From contig NC_135715.1 of assembly GCF_964656455.1 (NCBI RefSeq), positions 80,578,414 through 80,642,413 of the forward strand: 64,000 nucleotides of DNA, given 5' to 3'. Position numbers and translations under genes: made by a program. Numbering within the stretch: the first letter of the stretch is position 1; the number at the start of each line of letters is the position of its first letter. The stretch is from Halichoerus grypus. Its lineage: Eukaryota > Chordata > Mammalia > Carnivora > Phocidae. Shown here one piece after another: positions 36,856 through 46,914 of this stretch. Under the pieces are notes generated by a model. It saw only the letters and a list, made by a program, of their open reading frames with translations. It ran no database searches and was not told where the DNA came from.

Positions 36856-39674
36856 CAGGCACGGCTATTTTAGCCGAAGCACGAATTCTCTAAAGAGTTG
36901 TTCCCTTGAGTTAGGTGGTTGGCTTTAGGCCTGCAGGCACACCCGGGGCAAGGGTCCGAGCATCAGAAACAAGAGGTGAGTTGAGAGCTCCCTTCCACAC
37001 CGGCCTGTTTCTCACTCCCTTTCACGTGTGGGACCCTTTCCCGGTCTCCCATACAGGAGCACTGTAAAATTCCTCCGTCTTCAGGAACGGCGATGTTAGA
37101 TAAAGGGCAGTAACTATACACCATGGATTCTTGGCCTTAGTAGCCTGGTAGGCGAATGAGCTGCAGCTGGGATTCTTTACAGGCTTGTTCCTTCCAAGTC
37201 CGTGTTGAGCCCGGAGCATTCCAAGCACACATGGAGCACTAGTGTTAGCTTCAGGTAGCAAGAGCTGAGTCCAGAGGTGCCTTCTGGCCGGAACTGTTTC
37301 CCCCTCGGTTTCACGTATGGAACCCGTTCCCCAGGCTCTCACCCACGGTACCCTGTATACTGCTTCCTCCGTCTAGAGGTCGACGGTAACGGAAGCGCGA
37401 TTTCTCTACACTGTTGTTTCTTTGAGTTAGAACGCTAGTGATGAGGCTTCCATGCAAAAGTGGGGCCGCAGTGCTAGCTTGAGGAAACACACGGGGAGTC
37501 GTGTTCTGCCTTCTGCTGGGGCCTGAGTCTCACTCGCAAAAAGCTTTGGACTCCCTTGCAGTGCTCTCATGCACGCACACGACAAAATGCTTCCCCCCTC
37601 AGCAGCGGCTGTTTTAGCTGAAGCATGGATTCTCCACCGAGTTTTTCCTTCGAGTTAGGCGGTTTTCATTAAGCCTGCCTGCACACACAGCCGGGGCAAC
37701 GGTACTCGCCCCATAACCATGGTGTGAGTTGAGAGCTGCCTTCTCTCCGGCCTGTCTCTCCCTCGATTTTACGAAATGGAACCCGTCCCAGGCTCTCACC
37801 CACAGTACACCCTAAACTGCTATCTCCCACACAGAGGTCGACGGTCGCTAAAGCACGGTTTCTCTTCAGTGTTGTTTCTCCGAGTTAGAACGCTTGCTCT
37901 TAGACTTCCCTGCAAAAGTGGGGCCGCAGTGCTAGCTTCAGGAAACAAGTGGGGAGTCGTGTTCTGCCTTCTGCCGGGGCCTGAGTCCCACACGGGAAAT
38001 GGTTCCGCACTCACTTGCAGTGCGCTCCCGCATGCACACAGCAAAATGCGTCCACCCTCGGGCATGGCTACTTTAGCCGAAGCAGGAATTCTCTACAGAG
38101 TTGTTCCTTTGAGTTCGGTGGTTGGCTTTAGGCCTGCAGGCACACCCGGGGCAAGGGTACTAGCCTCATAAACAAGAGGTGAGTTGAGAGCTGCCTTCCG
38201 CTCCGGCCTGTTTCTCACTCCATTTCACGTATGGGACCCTTTCCCCGGGCTCTCATACACGAGCACTGTCAAATTCCTCTGGCTTCAGGAACGGCAATGT
38301 TAACTAAAGCGCAGTAACTCTATAGCATTGATTCTTGGTGTTAGTAGCCTGGTAAGTAGGCATCCAGGCACACAGGGTACAGCAGTGCTAATCTCCTAAA
38401 ACAAGAGGGGAGTCGACAGCAGCCTTCCTTACAGGCCTGCTTCTCACTCCGAGTTACGTTTAGGTTCCACTTCTCATGCTTTCCCGAAAACACACAATCG
38501 AGGAAGTGCACGCTCAGGAAGGGCGATCTTTGCTGACGCACGGGTTCTCTACAGTTTTGTTCCTTTGCGTTGGGTGGATGGCCCTTAGGACTCCACGCAC
38601 ACACGGGAGAGCCGATCTAGTTTCCCGAAACAAGAGTTGAGTCGATAGGTGCCTTCTGCCCATGCTTATTTCTCCCTCGGAATTCTGCTGGGACTCATTC
38701 CCCAGGTTTGCACTCAAGCAGAGTTGAACATGCTGCCACCCTGTGGCGAGGCGAATGAGCTGAAGCTGGGATTCTTGACCGGCTTCTTTCTGCCAAATCA
38801 GTGTGGAGCACTTAGCATTCCTATGCACACATGGAGCAGTAGTGGTAGCTTCAGGTAACAGGAGCTGAGCCGAGAGGTGCCTTCTGGGCCGGACTTCTTC
38901 TCCCTCGGTTTCACGTAAGGAACCCGTTCCCCAGGCTCTCACCCACGGTAGCCTGGAAACTGCTTCCTCCCTCAGAGACGTGGATGGCAGCTAAAGCACG
39001 ATTTCTCTACCGTGTTGTTTCTTCGAGTTAGAACGCTAGCGATTAGACTTCCATGCAAAAGTGGGGCCGCAGAGCTAACTTCATGAAACAAGTGGGGAGG
39101 CGTGTCCTCCCTTCTCCCGGGGCCTGAGTCTCACACGGAAAATGGTTTGGGACTCCATTGCACTTCTCTCACGCATGCACACAGCAAAATGCTTCCAGCC
39201 TCAGGAATGCCTATTTTCGCTGAAGCAGGAATTCTCTACAGAGTTGTTCCTTCGACTTAGGTGCTTGGCTTTAGGCCTGCAGGCACACCCGGGGCAAATG
39301 CACTAGCCTCGTAAACAAAAGGTGAGTTGACAGCTGCCTTCTGCACTGGCCTGTCTCTCCCTCGATTTTACCTATGGAACCTGTCCCCAGGCTGTCACCC
39401 ACAGTGCGGCGCGAACTGCTTTCTCACACAGAGAGGTCGACGGTAGCTAAAGCACGCTTTCTCTCCACTGTTGTTTCTTCGAGTTTGAACGCTAGTGATT
39501 AGACTTCCAGGCAAAAGTGGGGCCGCAGTGCGAGCTTCATGAAACAAGTGGGGAGTTGTGTTCTGCTTTCTTCCGGGGCCTGAGTCTCACACAGGAAATG
39601 GTTTGGGACTCAGTTGCAGTGCGCTCACGCTTGCACACAGCAAAATGCGTCCACCCTCAGGCATGGCTATTTTA
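36856..39674 (+). repeat. Satellite block 12, long form
   Basis: The left part matches blocks 3 and 11 (GGGTCCGAG, missing C near 37786, CGCTCCCGC). The right part matches blocks 6, 8 and 9 (GATCTAG, GAGTTGTG). The switch lies between about 38030 and 38610. This is a clear recombinant block. Confidence 0.92.
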
Positions 39675-40322
39675 TTTATTTATTTATTTTTTTGCTAGAA
39701 TTATGTGTTTTTCTTTTCTTTTTTTTTTTAATTTTTTTTATTGTTATGTTAATCCCCATACATTACATCATTAGTTTTAGATATAGTGTTCCATGATTCA
39801 TTGTTTGTGCATAACACCCAGTGCTCCATGCAGAACGTGCCCTCCTAAATACCCATCACCAGGCTAACCCATCTTCCCACCCCCCTCCCCTCTAGAACCC
39901 TCAGTTTGTTTTTCAGAGTCCATCGTCTCTCATGGTTCTTCTCCCCCTCCGATTTCCCCCCCTTCATTCTTCCCCTCCTGCTACATTCTTCTTCTTCTTT
40001 TTTTCTTTCTTAACATATATTGCATTATTTGTTTCAGAGGTACAGATCCGAGATTCAACAGTCTTGCACAATTCACAGTGCTTACCAGAACACATAGCCT
40101 CCCCAGTGTCCATCACCCAGTCACCCCATCCCTCCCACCCCACCCCCCACTCCAGCAACCCTCAGTTTGTTTCCTGAGATTAAGAATTCCTCATATCAGT
40201 GAGGTCATATGATACACGTCTTTCTCTGTTTGACTTATTTCGCTCAGCATAATACCCTCCAGTTCCATCCACGTCGTTGCAAATGGCAAGATCTCATTCC
40301 TTTTGATGGCTGCATAATATTC

Positions 40323-40375
<53 letters not shown>

Positions 40376-40594
40376 ACATCTTCTTTATCCATTTATCTGT
40401 TGATGGACATCTTGGCTCTTTCCACAGTTTGGCTATTCTGGACATTGCTGCTATAAACATCGGGGTGCACGTACCCTTTCGGGTCCCTACTTTTATATCT
40501 TTGGGGTAAATACCCAGGAGGGCAATTGCTGGATCATATGGTAGCTCTATTTTCAACTTTTTGAGGAACCTCCATACTGTTTTCCAGAGTGGCT
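39675..40594 (-). mobile_element. LINE-1 3' fragment, array copy 13
   Basis: The open ORF2 remnant is at 40191-40556 (121 codons), with private variants KDIKVG and CPSTDKWIKK. The (TA)n tract at 40328-40373 is long. The ACATAGCCTCCCC variant is shared with copies 5, 6 and 8. Confidence 0.93.
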
Positions 40595-43413
40595 CAGGCC
40601 CGGCTATTTTAGCCGAAGCACGAATTCTCTAAAGAGTTGTTCCCTTGAGTTAGGTGGTTGGCTTTAGGCCTGCAGGCACACCCGGGGCAAGGGTCCTAGC
40701 ATCAGAAACAAGAGGTGAGTTGAGAGCTCCCTTCCACACCGGCCTGTTTCTCACTCCCTTTCACGTGTGGGACCCTTTCCCGGTCTCCCATACAGGAGCA
40801 CTGTAAAATTCCTCCGTCTTCAGGAACGGCGATGTTAGATAAAGGGCAGTAACTATACACCATGGATTCTTGGCCTTAGTAGCCTGGTAGGCGAATGAGC
40901 TGCAGCTGGGATTCTTTACAGGCTTGTTCCTTCCAAGTCCGTGTTGAGCCCGGAGCATTCCAAGCACACATGGAGCACTAGTGTTAGCTTCAGGTAGCAA
41001 GAGCTGAGTCCAGAGGTGCCTTCTGGCCGGAACTGTTTCCGCCTCGGTTTCACGTATGGAACCCGTTCCCCAGGCTCTCACCCACGGTACCCTGTATACT
41101 GCTTCCTCCGTCTAGAGGTCGACGGTAACGGAAGCGCGATTTCTCTACACTGTTGTTTCTTTGAGTTAGAACGCTAGTGATGAGGCTTCCATGCAAAAGT
41201 GGGGCCGCAGTGCTAGCTTGAGGAAACACACGGGGAGTCGTGTTCTGCCTTCTGCTGGGGCCTGAGTTCCACTCGCAAAAAGCTTTGGACTCCCTTGCAG
41301 TGCTCTCATGCACGCACACGACAAAATGCTTCCCCCCTCAGCAGCGGCTGTTTTAGCTGAAGCATGGATTCTCCACCGAGTTTTTCCTTCGAGTTAGGCG
41401 GTTTTCATTAAGCCTGCCTGCACACACAGCCGGGGCAACGGTACTCGCCCCATAACCATGGTGTGAGTTGAGAGCTGCCTTCTCTCCGGCCTGTCTCTCC
41501 CTCGATTTTACGAAATGGAACCCGTCCCCAGGCTCTCACCCACAGTACACCCTAAACTGCTATCTCCCACACAGAGGTCGACGGTCGCTAAAGCACGGTT
41601 TCTCTTCAGTGTTGTTTCTCCGAGTTAGAACGCTTGCTCTTAGACTTCCCGGCAAAAGTGGGGCCGCAGTGCTAGCTTCAGGAAACAAGTGGGGAGTCGT
41701 GTTCTGCCTTCTGCCGGGGCCTGAGTCCCACACGGGAAATGGTTCTGCACTCACTTGCAGTGCGCTCACGCATGCACACAGCAAAATGCGTCCACCCTCG
41801 GGCATGGCTACTTTAGCCGAAGCAGGAATTCTCTACAGAGTTGTTCCTTTGAGTTCGGTGGTTGGCTTTAGGCCTGCAGGCACACCCGGGGCAAGGGTAC
41901 TAGCCTCATAAACAAGAGGTGAGTTGAGAGCTGCCTTCCGCTCCGGCCTGTTTCTCACTCCATTTCACGTATGGGACCCTTTCCCCGGGCTCTCATACAC
42001 GAGCACTGTCAAATTCCTCTGGCTTCAGGAACGGCAATGTTAACTAAAGCGCAGTAACTCTATAGCATTGATTCTTGGTGTTAGTAGCCTGGTAAGTAGG
42101 CATCCAGGCACACAGGGTACAGCAGTGCTAATCTCCTAAAACAAGAGGGGAGTCGACAGCAGCCTTCCTTACAGGCCTGCTTCTCACTCCGAGTTACGTT
42201 TAGGTTCCACTTCTCATGCTTTCCCGAAAACACACAATCGAGGAAGTGCACGCTCAGGAAGGGCGATCTTTGCTGACGCACGGGTTCTCTACAGTTTTGT
42301 TCCTTTGCGTTGGGTGGATGGCCCTTAGGACTCCACGCACACACGGGAGAGCCGATCTAGTTTCCCGAAACAAGAGTTGAGTCGATAGGTGCCTTCTGCC
42401 CATGCTTATTTCTCCCTCGGAATTCTGCTGGGACTCATTCCCCAGGTTTGCACTCAAGCAGAGTTGAACATGCTGCCACCCTGTGGAGAGGCGAATGAGC
42501 TGAAGCTGGGATTCTTGACCGGCTTCTTTCTGCCAAATCAGTGTGGAGCACTTAGCATTCCTATGCACACATGGAGCAGTAGTGGTAGCTTCAGGTAACA
42601 GGAGCTGAGCCGAGAGGTGCCTTCTGGGCCGGACTTCTTCTCCCTCGGTTTCACGTAAGGAACCCGTTCCCCAGGCTCTCACCCACGGTAGCCTGGAAAC
42701 TGCTTCCTCCCTCAGAGACGTGGATGGCAGCTAAAGCACGATTTCTCTACCGTGTTGTTTCTTCGAGTTAGAACGCTAGCGATTAGACTTCCATGCAAAA
42801 GTGGGGCCGCAGAGCTAACTTCATGAAACAAGTGGGGAGGCGTGTCCTCCCTTCTCCCGGGGCCTGAGTCTCACACGGAAAATGGTTTGGGACTCCATTG
42901 CACTTCTCTCACGCATGCACACAGCAAAATGCTTCCAGCCTCAGGAATGCCTATTTTCGCTGAAGCAGGAATTCTCTACAGAGTTGTTCCTTCGACTTAG
43001 GTGCTTGGCTTTAGGCCTGCAGGCACACCCGGGGCAAATGCACTAGCCTCGTAAACAAAAGGTGAGTTGACAGCTGCCTTCTGCACTGGCCTGTCTCTCC
43101 CTCGATTTTACCTATGGAACCTGTCCCCAGGCTGTCACCCACAGTGCGGCGTGAACTGCTTTCTCACACAGAGAGGTCGACGGTAGCTAAAGCACGCTTT
43201 CTCTCCACTGTTGTTTCTTCGAGTTTGAACGCTAGTGATTAGACTTCCAGGCAAAAGTGGGGCCGCAGTGCGAGCTTCATGAAACAAGTGGGGAGTCGTG
43301 TTCTGCTTTCTTCCGGGGCCTGAGTCTCACACAGGAAATGGTTTGGGACTCAGTTGCAGTGCGCTCACGCTTGCACACAGCAAATGCGTCCACCCTCAGG
43401 CATGGCTATTTTA
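40595..43413 (+). repeat. Satellite block 13, long form (last forward block)
   Basis: This is the last block in the forward orientation. It has a private GAGTTCCACTCGC change (near 41266) and CTTCCCGGCAAAAG (near 41646), the latter otherwise seen in the short blocks. It has the CTGTGGAGAGG form shared with blocks 4 and 5. It is no more diverged than internal blocks, so homogenisation reaches right up to the inversion junction. Confidence 0.92.
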
Positions 43414-44153
43414 TTTATTTATTTTTTTTTTGCTAGAATTATGGGTTTCTCTTTTCTTTTTTTTTTAAATTTTTTTATTGTTATGTTAATCCCCATACAT
43501 TACATCATTAGTTTTAGATATAGTGTTCCATGATTCATTGTTTGTGCATAACACCCAGTGCTCCATGCAGAACGTGCCCTCCTCAATACCCATCACCAGG
43601 CTAACCCATCTTCCCACCCCCCTCCCCTCTAGAACCCTCAGTTTGTTTTTCAGAGTCCATCGTCTCTCATGGTTCTTCTCCCCCTCCGATTTCCCCCCCT
43701 TCATTCTTCCCCTCCTGCTACATTCTTCTTCTTCTTTTTTTCTTTCTTAACATATATTGCATTATTTGTTTCAGAGGTACAGATCCGAGATTCAACAGTC
43801 TTGCACAATTCACAGTGCTTACCAGAACACATACCCTCCCCAGTGTCCATCACCCAGTCACCCCATCCCTCCCACCCCACCCCCCACTCCAGCAACCCTC
43901 AGTTTGTTTCCTGAGATTAAGAATTCCTCATATCAGTGAGGTCATATGATACACGTCTTTCTCTGTTTGACTTATTTCGCTCAGCATAATACCCTCCAGT
44001 TCCATCCACGTCGTTGCAAATGGCAAGATCTCATTCCTTTTGATGGCTGCATAATATTCCATTGTATATATACATATATACCACATCTTCTTTATCCATT
44101 CATCTGTTGATGGACATCTTGGCTCTTTCCCCAGTTTGACTCTTGTGGACATT
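43414..44153 (-). mobile_element. Chimeric LINE-1 at the inversion junction (copy 14)
   Basis: The left part (poly-T tail with GCTAGAATTATGGG, 3' UTR and flank CAGGCATGGCTATTTTA) is the array insertion. The right part has the short TATATACATATATACC tract (44065-44080), TTGTGGACATT instead of TTCTGGACATT, and a 5' truncation at ACATT followed by AATAGCAAGCGTTCT (44154-44168). All of these match the independent insertion at 46220-46914. The switch lies between about 44016 and 44074. The ORF2 remnant is only 77 codons and its upstream part is lost. Left and right flanks do not form a target-site duplication, as expected for a recombination product. Confidence 0.9.
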
Positions 44154-46219
44154 AATAGCAAGCGTTCTAACTCGGAGAAACAACACTGAAGAGAAACCGT
44201 GCTTTAGCTACCGACGACCTCTGTGGGAGGAAGCAGTATAGGGTGTACTCTGGGTGAGAGCCTGGGGACGGGTTCCGTTTCGTAAAATCGAGGGAGAGAG
44301 AGGCCGGAGAGAAGGCAGCCCTCCACTCATACCATGGCTATGGGGCTAGTACCGTTACCCCGGGTGTGCGTGCAGGCTTAATGAAAACCACCTATCTCGA
44401 AGGAAAAACTCGGTGGAGAATCCATGCTTCAGCTAAAACAGCCGCTCTTGAGGGTGGAAGCATTTTGTTGTGTGCGTGTGTGAGAACCCTGCAAGGGAGT
44501 CCAAAGCTTTTTGCGAGTGAGACTCAGGCCCCAGCAGAAGGCAGAACACGACTCCCCCTGTGTTTCATCAAGCTAGCACTGCGGCCCCACTTTTGCATGG
44601 AAGTCTAACCGCTAGCGTTGTAACTCGGAGAGACAACACTGTAGAGAAACTGTGCTTTAGCTACCGTCGACCTCTGTGGGAGGAAGCAGTATAGGGTGTA
44701 CTGTGGGTGAGAGCCTGGGGACGGGTTCCGTTTCGTAAAATCGAGGGAGAGAGAGGCCGGAGAGAAGGCAGCCCTCCACTCATACCATGGCTATGGGGCT
44801 AGTACCGTTACCCCGGGTGTGCGTGCAGGCTTAAAGACAACCACCTAACTCGAAGGAAAAACTTGGTAGAGAATCCATGCTTCAGCTAAAACAGCCACTC
44901 CAGAGGGTGGGGAAGAATTTTGTTGTGTGCGTGCGTGAGAGCCCTGCGAGGGAGTCCAAAGCTTTTTGCGAGTGGGACTCAGGCCCCAACAGAAGGCAGA
45001 ACACGACTCGCCATGTGTTTCATGAAGCTAGCACTGCGGCCCCACTTTCGCATGGAAGTCTAATCGCTAGTGTTCTAAGTCGAAGAAACAACACGGTAGA
45101 GAAATCGTGCTTTAGCTACCATCCACGTCTCTGAGGGAGGAAGCAGTTTCCAGGCTACCGTGGGTGAGAGCCTGGGGAACGGGTTCCTTACATGAGACCG
45201 AGGGAGAAGAAGTCCGGGCCAGAAGGCACCTCTCGACTCAGCTCTTGTTACCTGAAGCTAACACTACCGCTCCATGTGTGCATAGGAATGCCAAGTGCTC
45301 CACACTGATTTGGCAGAAAGAAGCCGGTCAAGAATCCCAGCTTCAGCTCATTCGCCTCTCCACAGAGTGGCAGCATGTTCAACTCTGCTTGAGTGCAAAC
45401 CTGGGGAATGAGTCCCAGCAGAATTCCGCGGGAGAAATAAGCATGGGCAGAAGGCACCTATCGACTCAACTCTTGTTTCGGGAAACTAGATCGGCTCTCC
45501 CGTCTGTGCGTGTAGTCCTAAGTGCCATCCACCCAACGCAAAGGAACAAAAGTGCAGAGGACCCGTACCTCAGCAAAGATCGCCCTTCCTGAGCGTGCAG
45601 TTCATCTACTGTGTGTTTTTGTGAAAGCATGAGAAATGGAACCTAAACGTAAGTCGGAGTGAGAACCAGGCCTGTAAGGAAGGCTGCTGTGGACTCACCT
45701 CTTGTTTGAGGAGATTAGCACTGCTGTACCCTGTGTGCCTGGATGCCTAGTTCCCAGGCTACTAACACCAAGAATCAATGCTATAGAGTTACTGCGCTTT
45801 AGTTAACATTGCCGTTCCTGAAACCAGAGGAATTTGACAGTGCTCGTGTATGAGAGCACGGGGAAAGGGTCCCATACGTGAAATGGAGTGAGAAACAGGC
45901 CGGAGCGGAAGGCAGCTCTCAACTCAGCTCTTGTTTATGAGGCTGGTACCCTTGCCCCGGGTGTGCCTGCAGGCCTAAAGCCAACCACCTAACTCAAAGG
46001 AACAACTCTGTAGAGAATTCCTGCTTCAGCTAAAGTAGCCATGCCGGAGGGTGGACGCATTTTGCTGTGTGCATGCGTGAGCGCACTGCAAGTGAGTGCA
46101 GGACCATTTCCCGTGTGGGACTCAGGCCCAGGCAGAAGGCAGAACACGACTCCCCACTTGTTTCCTGAGGCTAGCACTGCGGCCCCACTTTTGCATGGAA
46201 GTCTAATAGCAAGCGTTCT
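44154..46219 (-). repeat. Inverted satellite block 14, diverged (about nine monomers)
   Basis: The same ~229-bp monomer family appears on the opposite strand, for example GTGCTTTAGCTACC, CTGCGGCCCCACTTTTGC and CAGGCTTAATGAAAACCACC. Substitutions relative to the forward array are frequent, so this block has escaped array homogenisation. The counterpart of the 142-codon frame is still open on the plus strand (45164-45592), with many amino-acid changes and no recognisable domain. I treat it as non-coding satellite. Confidence 0.9.
46205..46219. other. Target-site duplication, left half, of second L1 insertion
   Basis: AATAGCAAGCGTTCT lies directly before the poly-T tail and is repeated without mismatch at 46915-46929. 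In uninterrupted monomers the corresponding site is continuous (forward version AGAACGCTTGCTCTTAG), so these 15 bases mark a true L1 integration. Confidence 0.92.
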
Positions 46220-46914
46220 TTTTTTTTATTAAATTTTTTTATTGTTATGTTAATCCCCATACATTACATCAGTAGTTTTAGATATAGTGTTCCATGATTC
46301 ATTGTTTGTGCATAACACCCAGTGCTCCATGTAGAACGTGCCCTCCTCAATACCCATCACCAGGCTAAGCCATCCTCCCACCCCCCTCCCCTCTAGAACC
46401 CTCAGTTTGTTTTTCAGAGTCCATCGTCTCTCATGGTTCTCTCCCCCTCCGATTTCCCCCCTTCATTCTTCCCCTCCTGCTACATTTTTCTTCTTCTTTT
46501 TTTCTTTCTTAACATATATTGCATTATTTGTTCCAGAGGTACAAATCTGAGATTCAACAGTCTTGCACAATTCACAGCGCTTACCAGAGCACATACCCTC
46601 CCCAGTGTCCATCACCCAGTCACCCCATCCCTCCCACCCCACCCCCCACTCCAGCAACCCTCAGTTTGTTTCCTGAGATTAAGAATTCCTCATATCAGTG
46701 AGGTCATATGATACATGTCTTTCTCTCTTTGACTTTTTTCGCTCAGCATAATACCCTCCAGTTCCATCCACGTCGTTGCAAATGTCAAGATCTCATTCCT
46801 TTTGATGGCTGCATAATATCCATTGTATATATACATATATACCACATCTTCTTTATCCATTCATCTGTTGATGGACATCTTGGCTCTTTCCACAGTTTGG
46901 CTATTGTGGACATT
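46220..46914 (-). mobile_element. Independent LINE-1 3' fragment in inverted satellite (copy 15)
   Basis: The element is about 695 bp. The poly-T tail (46220-46241) is simple and lacks the GCTAGAATTATG spacer of array copies. The 3' UTR is alignable throughout, but with its own substitutions (CATCAGTAGTTTT, CAAATGTCAAG, GACTTTTTTCG). The TA tract is short (46825-46841). The element is truncated at TGTGGACATT, about 160 bases short of the array L1 truncation point. A different truncation, insertion site and duplication show this was a separate retrotransposition event from a related L1 subfamily. Confidence 0.93.

Larger units (their letters stand above)
1..44153 (+). repeat. Composite macrosatellite array, 3.73-kb unit (satellite + L1)
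   Basis: Thirteen satellite blocks alternate with fourteen copies of one truncated LINE-1. Matching points recur every 3730-3737 bases in full units and every 2126-2155 bases in three shortened units. Unlike ordinary dispersed L1 insertions, every array L1 sits at the same satellite position with the same flanking duplication, so the L1 belongs to the amplified unit. Copies look nearly identical over kilobases, which implies continuing homogenisation. The array is open at the left edge of the window, so its true length is unknown. On the right it stops inside a chimeric L1, followed by inverted satellite. I do not recognise the family by name. No homeobox (D4Z4/DUX4-like) or other gene is visible in the unit. 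The plus orientation for the satellite is arbitrary. Confidence 0.95.

Noticed and set aside
1..44153. CRISPR array or bacterial repeat system
   Set aside because: The repeats are kilobase-scale with 229-bp monomers and embedded L1, flanked by mammalian SINEs. No short direct repeats with unique spacers and no cas genes are present.
1..44153. D4Z4/DUX4-type macrosatellite
   Set aside because: The unit length is roughly similar, but no homeobox or long single-exon frame is present in the unit on either strand.
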